This document shows, piece by piece, positions 33,337 through 43,232 of a DNA stretch of 64,000 nt (positions are counted from its first letter, which is position 1; each line of letters starts with the position of its first letter). Source of the stretch: Symploca sp. SIO2E9 (GTDB taxonomy: Bacteria > Cyanobacteriota > Cyanobacteriia > Cyanobacteriales > Coleofasciculaceae). The notes below the pieces were generated by a model, which saw only the letters and a program-made list of their open reading frames with translations, had not been told where the DNA came from and did not search any database. The stretch covers positions 51,949 through 115,948 of the forward strand of contig JAAHGS010000021.1 of NCBI GenBank assembly GCA_010692645.1. Direction: 5' to 3'. The translations under genes and the position numbers were made by a program.

Positions 33337-33364
33337 CCCCTTCTCTCAAGGTTGGGAGAAGGGG
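33337..33364. repeat. Dispersed palindrome, second copy
   Basis: CCCCTTCTCTCAA-gg-TTGGGAGAAGGGG with one mismatch, related to 29678-29703. It is preceded by CCCCCAG, which is the reverse complement of the CTGGGGG that follows the other copy, so the two copies are in opposite orientation. Confidence 0.6.
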
Positions 33365-33701
33365 AGATTACAACAGATATAGCAGTACGTATTAAGGTTA
33401 GGACAAGCTAAATCGCAAAAACCTTGTCACAGTCAACTTCTGCCTTCTGCCTTGCGCGTAGCGCTATATCAATTTTTTACCTCTCCTTGTCATGCTAAAA
33501 TTATTAGTAACCAGCTAAAAACTGCAAACGTTTAGCTCCGATATCCCTTTAGTAACCTACAGGGAAGTCTTGTGCTGTACCAATAGGTCAGTGTTGGCAT
33601 CGGAGGCAATAGCTGATGAAAACTTCAACTGAGTTCTTAACGTTCTCTGTACGACCAAGCTTGATCAAGTTACGGTCGCATTGACTTTTTGGAACATCCT
33701 G

Positions 33702-34877
33702 ATGGCAACCGTAGAATTTGATCGGGTTCTTAAGATTTACAAAAACGGCTATCGCGCCCTTAAAAACCTGTGTTTAAATATCGAAGATGGAGAGTTTCTT
33801 GTATTTGTCGGTCCCTCTGGCTGCGGTAAATCTACGGTATTGAGAATACTGGCTGGTTTGGAAGATATCACTGGAGGCAAGTTGATTATTGGCGGTGACG
33901 TAGTCAACAACAAAACACCTCAGCAGCGAAATATTGCTATGGTGTTCCAGAATTATGCCCTTTATCCGCATATGACAGTACGCCAGAATCTAGAATTTCC
34001 CCTGCGGATGATCAACGTTCCTCCAAAGCAGAGGCACAAGCTGATTCTGGAGGCTGCACAAAAGCTGGAGTTGACGCAACAGCTCAATAAAAAGCCAAAA
34101 CAGCTATCTGGTGGCCAACAGCAGCGGGCGGCTATGGGAAGGGCAATTGTGCGCAATCCAGCCGTGTTTCTGATGGATGAACCACTGTCTAATCTCGATG
34201 CCAAGATGAGGGTGCAAATACGCACCGAGATTGCCCAATTACAGAAGGAAATGGGAACAACTACCGTGTATGTAACCCATGATCAAATTGAGGCAATGAC
34301 AATGGGTAATCGCGTGGCGGTCCTTCGTGCAGGTGAATTGCAACAAATTACGAGCCCTCAGGAACTCTATGATAACCCTGCAAATGCCTTTGTCGCTGGT
34401 TTCATTGGCTCTCCAGCAATGAATATCTTTCACAGCCAACTGCAAAAGAATCAAAGGGGCAGTTTTAGTATTGATTTTGGTGGTCAATCTTTGGTAATAG
34501 ATCAGGCGACAGTAGACAAATACTCCCAATTAGGACGTTATCTCAACCAGCCGATTATGGCAGGTTTGCGCCCAGAAGCTTTCTTTGTTGTTGGTGAGAG
34601 TTGTTCACAACAGAATTGCCTTGAGGTTGAAGTTGATGCAGTAGAAGCCCTTGGTCATGAGATGATTGTCTATTTTAAGGCACCTGTTTCTAGAGTTGAG
34701 GTGGAGGATAATCGAGGTCAAGCTGTTAATAATGGCAATGGGGAAAAAGACAGTTCTACTTTGATTACCCGCGTGCCTTCCTCCCCAGATATCTACCTAG
34801 GCGCTAAGCTGAATCTGGGTGTGGATACTAGCAAGTTGTATTTATTCAAGGCCGATGGGAAAGCAATTAGAGATTAA
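33702..34877 (+). CDS. ABC transporter ATP-binding protein, MalK/UgpC type
   Basis: A 391-residue ATPase of the CUT1 sugar-import class. Walker A GPSGCGKST, Q-loop MVFQNYALYPHMTV, signature LSGGQQQR, Walker B VFLMDEPLSNLDAKMR and the switch His in VTHDQ are all present. A C-terminal TOBE/OB regulatory domain follows (about 240-391, GSPAMNIF and GLRPEAF). Such subunits energise uptake of oligosaccharides, glycerol-3-phosphate or glucosylglycerol. No permease or binding-protein gene is adjacent, so it may be a shared ATPase. ATG at 33702 is chosen by homology (MATVEFD) over the upstream TTG. Confidence 0.88.
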   Translation: MATVEFDRVLKIYKNGYRALKNLCLNIEDGEFLVFVGPSGCGKSTVLRILAGLEDITGGKLIIGGDVVNNKTPQQRNIAMVFQNYALYPHMTVRQNLEFPLRMINVPPKQRHKLILEAAQKLELTQQLNKKPKQLSGGQQQRAAMGRAIVRNPAVFLMDEPLSNLDAKMRVQIRTEIAQLQKEMGTTTVYVTHDQIEAMTMGNRVAVLRAGELQQITSPQELYDNPANAFVAGFIGSPAMNIFHSQLQKNQRGSFSIDFGGQSLVIDQATVDKYSQLGRYLNQPIMAGLRPEAFFVVGESCSQQNCLEVEVDAVEALGHEMIVYFKAPVSRVEVEDNRGQAVNNGNGEKDSSTLITRVPSSPDIYLGAKLNLGVDTSKLYLFKADGKAIRD

Positions 34878-35216
34878 TGTTCATGGTAGGCGCTACGCCC
34901 ATGCTGCGCAAACATGGTTCATTGCTCATTGCCGATAAGCGGAGGAGTGTTATTTAAAAGCGCTCCGTAGTAACCGTTTGAATCCTCGTCGTTTTAACGC
35001 GAGGAGAGGTCAAATTGTTTATAGTTACTCTGCGATACATCCACTATTGTACCATTAAATCAGTTGTTATTTACGGAGCGTTTCGCGCACCTGCGGTGCT
35101 CTCGCTACATCCGGCACCTAGAAGGAAGGGGCTTTGCTCGAAATTTGGGTAAACTACCATATTTCTGTGTCCGCCATATTGTATTATCTCAATTTGTGAT
35201 ATAGATGTAAATATTT
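34878..35216. other. 339-base spacer
   Basis: Contains a small CCTCG...CGAGG hairpin near 34995-35010 and a GCGCTCCGTAGTAAC / TTACGGAGCG inverted pair (about 34960 and 35073) that could fold around it. No coding signal. Confidence 0.4.
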
Positions 35217-35672
35217 CTATCTAGATGGTGGAGAACAAAGTAAGTCTGCAACTGCTTCATCAGGAAAATCTATGTTAGGAAATAAATTAATATTCATTTT
35301 TCTTTTAACTAAAATAAGGGAGCCAAAACAGGAGGCAATAATTAATAAAATAAAGGTTGAGATGGCTAAGGTATGAGCAACTGTCAACAAGGGATGCTTG
35401 CATCGATTTGTAGCCGGTTGCTTACCTAAGCTTTGTTCAAACGTTGTTAAAGGGACAGAGAAAAAGTTATTTTTTGAAATAGGAAAACAATCATTTTGAT
35501 TAGCAAAAGGCTCACTTTTAATGAAGGTTGACAATTCTATTTTGATAGCCTTCAGCTGCTCATCTGTGAAAGTAACTGCGGTCTCGGGAGGTATATAAGT
35601 GAGCAACTGATTTAGATAAGCATCAGTATTTGAGTTAACGAAAGCATCAGTACTTGATGAAAAATTTGTCAT
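35217..35672 (-). CDS. Unknown single-pass membrane protein
   Basis: A 151-residue protein with a soluble N-terminal part (about 1-95), one membrane helix (about 97-120, LAISTFILLIIASCFGSLIL) and a short basic then acidic end. No family recognised. The N-terminal segment TYIPPETAVTFTDEQLKAIK recalls short modules found in cyanobacterial membrane proteins annotated only as hypothetical. ATG at 35672. Nothing nearby suggests a role. Confidence 0.5.
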   Translation of the reverse strand: MTNFSSSTDAFVNSNTDAYLNQLLTYIPPETAVTFTDEQLKAIKIELSTFIKSEPFANQNDCFPISKNNFFSVPLTTFEQSLGKQPATNRCKHPLLTVAHTLAISTFILLIIASCFGSLILVKRKMNINLFPNIDFPDEAVADLLCSPPSR

Positions 35673-36139
35673 GAATTTATGACTCAGTGCTTAGATTTTC
35701 TTCCTACAAATTATTGCAGAAAGAACTGATGAGACTAAATTAAATTGAGTATCAATTTAATTTAGTAAATATGAATACTAAAAATACATTTATAAGTGAG
35801 GAAGTGACCATAAATTATTAGTTGTGACCACTCAATTGCTTAAGAAATTATTGATAAACGTGATTGACGACAGATGAGCGATCGCTAATAACAGACATAT
35901 CGATTCTTGCACAGAACCAAGAGTAAGATTATTGAATGACTAAACTCCAGTTTCAAGCTCCTTCAAAAGTCTCTAAGTAGTCGGAAATAAATAAAAGCAA
36001 CTGTGTAAACAATTATGAAATTGCCCGGAGTTCCCTTACAGCCTACACTCCACACCCTGCCTCAACCAGTAACCTTTATTGTTGTCGAGGTACTTAAGGT
36101 TTCGTGAGAAAATGAACCTAAGTTTAAAAAAACTCCTCG
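35673..36139. other. 467-base spacer between divergent genes
   Basis: AT-rich with one HIP1 octamer (GCGATCGC near 35879). No ORF, hairpin of note or repeat was seen. It presumably carries the promoters of bciB and the membrane-protein gene. Confidence 0.5.
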
Positions 36140-37348
36140 ATGACTTCACTCACTCCCAATTCTGCCAAGCACAAACAAGCTAGAGCCTTAAAACCAGGTG
36201 CTATACGCCCAGCCAAGGAACTCTGTAGCGAATGTGGACTGTGTGATACATACTATATTCATTATGTCAAGGAAGCTTGTGCCTTCCTTAACCAACAGGT
36301 TGCCAAACTCGAACAACAAGCCCACGGCAGAAGCCGCAATCTCGATAATCCTGATGATTGCTATTTCGGCGTCAACCAGAAAATGACCGCAGCCCGCAAA
36401 ATCAAACCTATAGAAGGGGCGCAGTGGACGGGAATTGTCAGCACTATTGCTATTGAAATGCTCAATAGTGGTAAAGTCGAAGGCGTCGTCTGTGTCCAAA
36501 ATACTAAAGAAGACCGATTTGCTCCGATGCCAATTATCGCTCGTACCCCAGAGGAGATTCTGGCAGCGCGGGTGAATAAGCCCACCCTCTCACCTAACCT
36601 TTCAGTGTTAGAGCAAGTTGAAAAATCCGGCATGAAACGGTTACTAGTGATTGGTGTCGGTTGTCAAATTCAGGCTCTGCGTACAGTTGAGCAACAGCTG
36701 GGTTTAGAAAAACTCTACGTTTTGGGTACGCCCTGTGTCGATAACGTCACCCGTGCAGGATTGCAAAAATTCCTCGAAACCACCAGCCACTCTCCGGAAA
36801 CCGTGGTGCATTATGAATTTATGCAAGATTTCCGGGTTCACTTCAAGCATGAGGATGGTTCCATTGAAAAAGTACCGTTTTTTGGACTAAATACTAAGGA
36901 GCTTAAAGATGTTTTTGCCCCTTCTTGCATGAGCTGTTTTGATTATGTGAACTCCTTAGCAGATTTAGTTGTGGGCTACATGGGAGCTCCTTTCGGCTGG
37001 CAATGGGTGGTGGTACGCAATAACAAGGGGCTAGAAATGCTGGATATGGTGCAAAACCAGCTGGAAACGCAGCCAGTAACCTCCAAGGGAGATAGGAAAC
37101 AGGCTGTGCAACAAAGCATCCCTGCCTATGATCAAGGCGTTACCCTACCAATGTGGGCAGCGAAGATGATGGGGGTAGTGATTGAAAAAATTGGCCCCAA
37201 GGGCTTAGAGTATGCTCGTTTCTCCATAGACTCTCACTTCACCCGCAACTATTTATATGTCAAGCGTAATCACCCTGAGAAGTTAGAGGCGCATGTTCCA
37301 GACTATGCTAAGCGAATTGTAGAGCAGTATAAGTTACCTGACTCCTAA
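36140..37348 (+). CDS. bciB: Ferredoxin-dependent 8-vinyl (protochlorophyllide) reductase, FrhB family
   Basis: A 402-residue iron-sulfur flavoprotein of the coenzyme F420 hydrogenase beta-subunit family. The N-terminal cluster motif is C29-x2-C32-x2-C35 (CSECGLC), with a later CMSCFDYVN pair around residues 257-260. The sequence matches the cyanobacterial Slr1923/BciB group, which reduces the 8-vinyl group of divinyl chlorophyll precursors. A close relative is the plant 7-hydroxymethyl chlorophyll a reductase, which keeps the same fold; in cyanobacteria the 8-vinyl function is the established one. ATG at 36140. A stand-alone gene, followed by an inverted repeat. Confidence 0.85.
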   Translation: MTSLTPNSAKHKQARALKPGAIRPAKELCSECGLCDTYYIHYVKEACAFLNQQVAKLEQQAHGRSRNLDNPDDCYFGVNQKMTAARKIKPIEGAQWTGIVSTIAIEMLNSGKVEGVVCVQNTKEDRFAPMPIIARTPEEILAARVNKPTLSPNLSVLEQVEKSGMKRLLVIGVGCQIQALRTVEQQLGLEKLYVLGTPCVDNVTRAGLQKFLETTSHSPETVVHYEFMQDFRVHFKHEDGSIEKVPFFGLNTKELKDVFAPSCMSCFDYVNSLADLVVGYMGAPFGWQWVVVRNNKGLEMLDMVQNQLETQPVTSKGDRKQAVQQSIPAYDQGVTLPMWAAKMMGVVIEKIGPKGLEYARFSIDSHFTRNYLYVKRNHPEKLEAHVPDYAKRIVEQYKLPDS

Positions 37349-37409
37349 GATAGCTTCCCTCTGAGTAGGTTTGCTTCTTCCCAGTTTGTCTTTTATAAAT
37401 AGCAAAGAC

Positions 37410-37447
37410 ATTACCCTGGACTTTGCGAAATTAATATCCAGGGTAAT
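37410..37447 (+). terminator. Inverted repeat after bciB
   Basis: ATTACCCTGGA and TCCAGGGTAAT, perfect 11-base arms with a 16-base loop, about 60 bases beyond the bciB stop. There is no T-run, so it may be a processed 3' end or a protein site. Confidence 0.45.
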
Positions 37448-37592
37448 CAGGAGAAATTAGATTAATGATTGAGGTTTCCAGGCTTAAAAAAGACGTGGAT
37501 TCTGATTGCCAGAAAATAAATAGGCAGAGCTATCGCCCAATGCTCTAGTTAACCTTGCACAATTACAAAAATTACTATGTTCAATGACTCGA

Positions 37593-37694
37593 TCAAGGCA
37601 GTTGTGAAAAAAGGTGAATTAGAATTGGTGCTGTGAACAGTAGAGCAATATCTAAGATTACAATGGTTGCAAAGCGAATTTGTTCAGTGTTCAT
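37593..37694 (-). CDS. Candidate 33-residue membrane peptide
   Basis: The last part of a longer artefactual frame, starting at ATG 37694, gives MNTEQIRFATIVILDIALLF followed by TAPILIHLFSQLP. It is one membrane helix with a short polar N-terminus. AGGAG lies about 10 bases upstream, which the longer frame lacks. The size and form resemble small photosynthetic or NDH-1 subunits, but it matches none I know (PsbX, PsaM, PetL, PetN and PetG were considered). Real expression is uncertain. Confidence 0.4.
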   Translation of the reverse strand: MNTEQIRFATIVILDIALLFTAPILIHLFSQLP

Positions 37695-37983
37695 ACTGCA
37701 ACTTCTCCTAATACAAACCTTTAGCTTTCGTCTCAACTCGGAATGCTGTAGGCTTCTAAATTTACTCTGACTTGATCGTAGTTTATTGTCGATGAGTTTC
37801 CGTCTAACCATGGAAATAGTCCTGTTCTATCCCAAGGCAGAGTGATGATGAATACCCTTATCAAGAGTTAGAATAAAACTGCTACTTGTGCAACCGGCAA
37901 CAGTCCTATATACTCAACCATATCGAAAAATTTTAATCTAGAAACGTATTTTATACTACCAAGTTCGCAATGAGTTCAGTCTC

Positions 37984-38349
37984 ATGACTACTGTTCTAGT
38001 CGTTGAAGATACTTTAACAGATATAGAAACCATCAAAATCTGTTTGCAACAAGCAGATATCAATGTCTTGACTGCTCACACTGTAGAAGAAGCGCTCGAA
38101 CAAATCACTATCCATCAACTGGATATCATAATTCTAGACGTTGTACTACCAGACCAGAGTGGTTTCAAGTTCTGCCAAGAACTCAAATCAGATCCAGGCA
38201 CCAGAACAATTCCCATCATTCTCTGTTCCCATAAAGGAGGAACAATGGATCAATTTTGGGGAATGAAACAGGGAGCCGATGCTTACTTAGTCAAACCTAT
38301 TGCTCCGGAGAAACTCTTGCGCACTATCAGGCAGTTGCTTATCAATTAA
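37984..38349 (+). CDS. CheY-like single-domain response regulator (PilH-like)
   Basis: A 121-residue receiver: acidic VVEDT region, phospho-acceptor Asp52 (IIILDVVLP), Ser in LCSHKG in place of the usual Thr/Ser-Ala, and Lys in LVKPI. The pattern LPDQSGFKFCQELK and the MKQGADAYLVKP end are close to PilH/PilG-type receivers of cyanobacterial motility or phototaxis systems. There is no adjacent histidine kinase. ATG at 37984. Preceded by a 289-base spacer. Confidence 0.85.
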   Translation: MTTVLVVEDTLTDIETIKICLQQADINVLTAHTVEEALEQITIHQLDIIILDVVLPDQSGFKFCQELKSDPGTRTIPIILCSHKGGTMDQFWGMKQGADAYLVKPIAPEKLLRTIRQLLIN

Positions 38350-38632
38350 GCTGAGTTCAAGAAATTATGACTAAGTAGCCAATCACCTAATCACCTTTTG
38401 TAGAGACTGGTGATAAAAGAGTTACCCTTCATACAAAGATTTGAGATTAAAACATACATAACCTACTTACACTACAGCAGTAAGTAAAAAATTACCATCT
38501 TTCATAAAGGTGTTAGTACAGAGTGAATAATGGTTATTTTAGATATTAAGAAAATCAAGAGGCAAAACTACTGTGAAATTTTCGGTGCCAGAACATTTAT
38601 CGATAGATGAGGAATAAGATAAAGAAATAAAA

Positions 38633-39538
38633 ATGAAAATTGCAATCTTATCCCAGGATGGTTCGCTCTATTCTACCAGACGCCTCAAGGAAGCTGGTGA
38701 GCAACGAGGCAATGAAATGCGGGTAGTTGATTATCTGCGCTGTTATATGAACATCACTGCTCACAAACCAACAGTGGTTTACCAAGGCAAACCCTTGGAG
38801 AATTTCGATGCAATTATTCCCCGCGTAGGTGCTTCCCAGACTTTCTATGGTACAGCAGTGGTGCGCCAGTTTGAAGTAATGGGCGTCTTCAGTGCCAACG
38901 AATCTCAGGCAATCTCACGCTCTCGCGACAAGCTTCACTGCCTTCAGATTCTATCCCGCGAAGGAATTGGTTTACCAGTGACTGGCTTTGCCCACTCAAC
39001 AAAAGATATAGAGGGCTTAATTGACATTGTTGGCGGCGCTCCCCTAGTAATAAAATTGCTTGAAGGCACTCAAGGAATTGGGGTAGTGCTGGCAGAAACC
39101 TATCAAGCTGCTAAGTCAGTGATTGAAGCCTTTCGCGGTTTAAATGCCAATATTCTGGTGCAGGAGTTCATCAAAGAAGCAGGAGGTATGGATATTCGCT
39201 GTTTCGTGATTGGTGAGAAGGTGGTGGCGTCGATGAAACGGCAAGGTGCTCCAGGAGAATTCCGCTCCAACCTGCACCGAGGCGGAACAGCTGAAGAAAT
39301 CAAGTTAACCCCAGAGGAACGCACTACGGCAATTAGGGCAGCAAAAGCAATGGGATTGAAAGTCGCTGGTGTAGACTTGCTGCGTTCAAATCATGGACCT
39401 GTGGTGATGGAGGTGAATTCTTCACCAGGACTCGAAGGTATAGAGAAAGCAACCGAAATTGATGTCGCTAGCAAAATTATTGAGTTTTTGGAAAAAAATG
39501 CAGCTAAGGGAAAAAATCGCGGTCGCATTCAGTATTGA
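38633..39538 (+). CDS. rimK: RimK-type ATP-grasp ligase
   Basis: A 301-residue ATP-grasp enzyme. RimK adds glutamates to the C-terminus of ribosomal protein S6 in E. coli; cyanobacterial homologues may act on other acceptors. Features are the N-terminal [14 protein letters not shown], the ATP-binding [19 protein letters not shown] (split as [13 protein letters not shown]), the [18 protein letters not shown] core and the Mg-binding [11 protein letters not shown]. The next gene, 39 bases on, is an aspartoacylase-like M14 hydrolase, a pair that recurs in bacteria and suggests an add/remove cycle for a peptide-linked amino acid. ATG 38633 with an A-rich leader. Confidence 0.88.
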   Translation: MKIAILSQDGSLYSTRRLKEAGEQRGNEMRVVDYLRCYMNITAHKPTVVYQGKPLENFDAIIPRVGASQTFYGTAVVRQFEVMGVFSANESQAISRSRDKLHCLQILSREGIGLPVTGFAHSTKDIEGLIDIVGGAPLVIKLLEGTQGIGVVLAETYQAAKSVIEAFRGLNANILVQEFIKEAGGMDIRCFVIGEKVVASMKRQGAPGEFRSNLHRGGTAEEIKLTPEERTTAIRAAKAMGLKVAGVDLLRSNHGPVVMEVNSSPGLEGIEKATEIDVASKIIEFLEKNAAKGKNRGRIQY

Positions 39539-39576
39539 GTTTGATTTGTTCTTCCTGCCTTGTTAACGTCTAGCCT

Positions 39577-40527
39577 ATGACCAACATTGAGATGGCAGGC
39601 ATTACAGTTGCACCAAGAGAACGTAAGCGTCTGGAACTGCCAGTTGCCCGTCTGCCGACACAAACTATGCTCTCCTTACCAGTCACAGTAATCAACGGCA
39701 TTGAAGAAGGCCCTCGACTATGGCTAAGTGCTGCTATTCATGGTGATGAAATTAATGGTGTTGAGATTATTCGTCAAGTCCTGGAAAAAATTAAGCCTGA
39801 TTCGCTACATGGTATTCTAATTGCAGTGCCAATTGTCAATATCTTTGGTTTTATTGAGCAGTCGCGGTATCTGCCTGACCGTAGAGACCTCAATCGGTCT
39901 TTTCCTGGTTCCCCCCGTGGTTCCTTAGCTTCCCGTTTAGCTCACCTGTTTATGACTGAAGTAGTCAGCCGTTGTACCCACGGCATCGACCTTCACACTG
40001 CTTCTGTTCATCGCACTAACTTACCACAAATTCGCGCCAACTTGCTCGATGCCCAAACTCATCGCTGCGCTCAAGCTTTCGGAGCCCCACTACTAATACA
40101 TGCAACCACCAGAGATGGTTCTCTCCGGCAAGCGGCAACTAAGCAGGGCATACCAGTATTGCTCTATGAGGCAGGTGAAGCCCTACGCTTTGATACTGAA
40201 GCCATTCAGGTTGGTGTAGAAGGGGTTTTGAGAGTGATGGAGGTACTGGGAATGGTGCAGCTAGAATTGCCTGCAAAGACAGTGAAGCCAGTGGAAGTTA
40301 CTGGAAGCAAATGGGTGCGAGCCCCGCGCAGCGGTATTTTGCACCTGAAGGTGGTATTAGGTCAAAGAGTTAAGAAAAAACAGTTACTAGGAATTATTTA
40401 TGATACCTTTGGCGAAACCAGTTTCAACGCCTGCGCTCCCTGTAATGGCTTGGTAATTGGTTATACGCAAAACCCATTAGTTAACCAGGGAGACGGGATT
40501 TTGCACTTAGCTGTTTTGAATCACTAA
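39577..40527 (+). CDS. Succinylglutamate desuccinylase / aspartoacylase-family zinc hydrolase
   Basis: A 316-residue M14-type metallohydrolase. The zinc site has AAIHGDEING (His and Glu ligands) and GIDLHTAS (third His). The Arg-rich substrate site is RRDLNRSFPGS, and the catalytic Glu is in LYEAGEALRF. A C-terminal beta-barrel domain (about 245-316, APRSGILHLKVVLGQRVKK) resembles a lipoyl-like fold. It cleaves amide bonds of N-acyl amino acids; the true substrate is unknown. It lies 38 bases after rimK and is probably cotranscribed, so it may trim RimK-type products (inference). Confidence 0.82.
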   Translation: MTNIEMAGITVAPRERKRLELPVARLPTQTMLSLPVTVINGIEEGPRLWLSAAIHGDEINGVEIIRQVLEKIKPDSLHGILIAVPIVNIFGFIEQSRYLPDRRDLNRSFPGSPRGSLASRLAHLFMTEVVSRCTHGIDLHTASVHRTNLPQIRANLLDAQTHRCAQAFGAPLLIHATTRDGSLRQAATKQGIPVLLYEAGEALRFDTEAIQVGVEGVLRVMEVLGMVQLELPAKTVKPVEVTGSKWVRAPRSGILHLKVVLGQRVKKKQLLGIIYDTFGETSFNACAPCNGLVIGYTQNPLVNQGDGILHLAVLNH

Positions 40528-40574
40528 GAACGTTAATAGTTCATGGTTAATTGTTAATTGCCATGAATTATGAA

Positions 40575-42947
40575 TTATATGTAATTAAAGTAGTCGGCAT
40601 TGAGATTTAACTCACTCGATTCTGTATTTTGGACGATAGCAATTAATTCACCTTTAGTAGTGAATATGCCTGTGCCGGAGATACCGTTTTTGGAAGTGGC
40701 ACTTAAGTGATAGTTGGAGGCTTTGCCTTTGAGTTCAATCACATCTTGTGAGTGTTGGAAATCGCTAATAGTAGCGTAGTCCTGGTTACTATCTGCTTTG
40801 TAAAAGATGCCTTTAGTATCACCAAGCACAAATCTATCTTTGCCCCTTCCACCCTTAAAGAAATCTCGACCTGTAGAACCAATCAAGACATCATTGCCTA
40901 CTTCACCAACTAGCTGATCGTTGCCTTTGCCACCTACAAGGGTATCATTGCCTGAACCTCCTTTGAGTAGATCACTGCCTTGATCTCCCCACAGGTAGTC
41001 ATTGCCCTGTTGACCCAATAAGGTATCATTGCCTTCACCGCCGTTGAGGAGGTCATTGTCTCTTCCACCCCACAAACGGTCATTACCAACACCACCATCG
41101 AGGCTGTCGTTGCCACTACTACCTTGGAGGCGATCGCTACCCTTTCCACCTGACAAGGTGTCTTTACCAACACCACCGTTAAGAAAGTCGCTACCAGCGT
41201 TGCCCTCAAGTATATCATTGCCAGAACCGCCGATCAAGGTGTCGTTTCCAGCCCAGGTGGTGTTGTTGCCAGCATCACCTTCGAGACTGTCATTGCCTGC
41301 ACCACCTTCGAGGCGGTCGCTGTTATTGCCACCGAATAAGGTATCATTACCGCGATCGCCTTTAAGCCGATCATCTCCAGCACCACCGTTTAGATGATCA
41401 TTACCTTTTCCACCCTTAAGAGTATCATTTTGGTAACCGCCGTTGAGAGTATCCTTGCCTGCACCACCGTCGAGACGGTCATCATCAAAACCACCTTCGA
41501 GGAAGTCGTTACCCTTTCCCCCCCATAAGGTGTCATTGTCGCCACCACCTTGGAGGCTGTCGTTACCGTCACCACCTTTGAGTAGATCGCGACCATTACG
41601 ACCTAAAAGTATATCATTTCCTGCACCCTGCTCGAAGCTATCGTTTTTGCCGCTACCTTGGAGGAGGTTGTTGTTCTTGAGGCGTAAAGAACCGTCAGTT
41701 ATATCCTCAAATATTTCAAGGTTAGATTGTTGACTATTGGCTGAATTGCCCGCCTTGTTTTTGTCAAAAATTGAGTCTTGTATAGTGATTGATCTGTTAT
41801 TTGGGGTGTAAATTGCTCCGGCTTCACTCCCTGCATAATTATCTTCAAAGGTGGTATTTTCGATCTTGGTTTCAGAGCCCCATTGATTGTTGAAAATTGC
41901 TCCCCCTAGACCTTTGCCTGTTGCTCCCTTTGCCCTGTTCCCGGAAAAATTACTATTGGTAATCTTAACAGGTACTTCTCCTTGGTACCATAAACCACCG
42001 CCTTCTGCGTCCGACTTATTATTAGCAAAGAGGGTGTCTTTAATAGTTACAAAACCGGACACTCGTGCGCCGCCACCTTTAGCCCTTCCTTGAGAGTCTT
42101 TTGTGACCTGATTATTGATTATCGTGTTATTATCAATAGTCACGAAGTCTTGGTCATAACCCCACACACCAAAGCCGCCACCAAAGCCCCTTGTACGGTT
42201 GTCCTCAAAGTGGGAGTCGCGAATAACAATCTCGCCTCCCTTGCTATCTCCAGGTAAGCTGCCTTTGTAATAGCGCTCTTGATTGGGAATACTTGCCCCA
42301 TCGCTATGGAGAGCACCACTAAATCTCCTGCTTTCATTGTTGAAAAAGGTAGAGTTTTCTATAGTAACTTCAGTAAATATAGTGCCAACTGCTCCACCGG
42401 CATCTCCCTTGTTATTGGTAAACTCACTATCTTGAACCGTAAGTTGGCTTTTGTTAAAGACACTAATTGCACCAGCAGCACTATCAACACCGCGCTGTGT
42501 TGCCTCATTGCCATCAAAGTTAGAATTAATCACGGTTACATTCGCGCCATCCTTTGCCCAAATAGCGCTCCCTTGTCCAGCAATATTGTTTTTAAATTCG
42601 CTATTGACTACCGTAATTTTGGCTTTGGAATCTTGTGCCCAAATTGCTCCCCCTGCATAGTCGTTAAAGGCATCGGTAAGCTTCAGGTTCCGCGTCGTAA
42701 ACTCTCTGCCCTTGCCTGCCAACTTAAAGATTACCTTTTCCTTGTTTCCACTGAGAGTTAAACCAGGGGCATTAGCTCCATCAATAGTTAAACTTTTGTC
42801 AATTATAAAGGCACGTTGGAGAGTAATAGTTTTATTAGCGAGAGTACGAGCAAATTTGATCGTGTCTCCTGATTTTGCCTTAGCGATCGCCTCTCTCAGG
42901 GAGCCATCACCGTTATTTTCAATATTCGTAACAGTAATAGTCGCCAT
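40575..42947 (-). CDS. Secreted beta-helix / RTX calcium-binding repeat protein
   Basis: A 790-residue protein. Residues about 1-410 form a right-handed parallel beta-helix of the 'pectin-lyase-like/polymorphic' kind with many NSxFxxNxA and IxNSNF turns. Residues about 430-690 have some 25 nonapeptide RTX repeats of GGxGNDxLxGGxG type, binding Ca2+. A short C-terminal domain (DFQHSQDVIELKG...) is the usual type I secretion signal region. No N-terminal signal peptide is present, consistent with type I export. No transport genes are close. An adhesin, S-layer-like or enzyme role is possible. ATG 42947 starts MATITVTNIENNGDGSLREA. Confidence 0.85.
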   Translation of the reverse strand: MATITVTNIENNGDGSLREAIAKAKSGDTIKFARTLANKTITLQRAFIIDKSLTIDGANAPGLTLSGNKEKVIFKLAGKGREFTTRNLKLTDAFNDYAGGAIWAQDSKAKITVVNSEFKNNIAGQGSAIWAKDGANVTVINSNFDGNEATQRGVDSAAGAISVFNKSQLTVQDSEFTNNKGDAGGAVGTIFTEVTIENSTFFNNESRRFSGALHSDGASIPNQERYYKGSLPGDSKGGEIVIRDSHFEDNRTRGFGGGFGVWGYDQDFVTIDNNTIINNQVTKDSQGRAKGGGARVSGFVTIKDTLFANNKSDAEGGGLWYQGEVPVKITNSNFSGNRAKGATGKGLGGAIFNNQWGSETKIENTTFEDNYAGSEAGAIYTPNNRSITIQDSIFDKNKAGNSANSQQSNLEIFEDITDGSLRLKNNNLLQGSGKNDSFEQGAGNDILLGRNGRDLLKGGDGNDSLQGGGDNDTLWGGKGNDFLEGGFDDDRLDGGAGKDTLNGGYQNDTLKGGKGNDHLNGGAGDDRLKGDRGNDTLFGGNNSDRLEGGAGNDSLEGDAGNNTTWAGNDTLIGGSGNDILEGNAGSDFLNGGVGKDTLSGGKGSDRLQGSSGNDSLDGGVGNDRLWGGRDNDLLNGGEGNDTLLGQQGNDYLWGDQGSDLLKGGSGNDTLVGGKGNDQLVGEVGNDVLIGSTGRDFFKGGRGKDRFVLGDTKGIFYKADSNQDYATISDFQHSQDVIELKGKASNYHLSATSKNGISGTGIFTTKGELIAIVQNTESSELNLNADYFNYI

Positions 42948-43232
42948 GATTCCTCCTTTTGAGTAACTTCAGTTGGTAGATAACCCTGAGTTACTGGTAA
43001 AGGATTACTGCTTGAGTAAAACACTGAAAGTTTGACTGGGTAGAAGTTACACAAAATCCTGATTGCTTGAGCTGTGAGATGCTCTATAAATTAGTTTTCC
43101 AGCACTTTCTGGATTATTCATGAGCCGTTGGTAAGACTCTTTTGTGGTTATGTTGAGAGGAACATCTTTCTTAAGACATACTTTGTGTTTCTTTCACATG
43201 TATGATACTAAAAAACCCTAAAAGGAGTGGTC

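Noticed and set aside
41029..42093. Plus-strand Pro/Ser-rich ORFs opposite the RTX gene
   Set aside because: Antisense reading of the GGxGND repeats produces SLPxPPxR patterns. No start signals, so these are artefacts.
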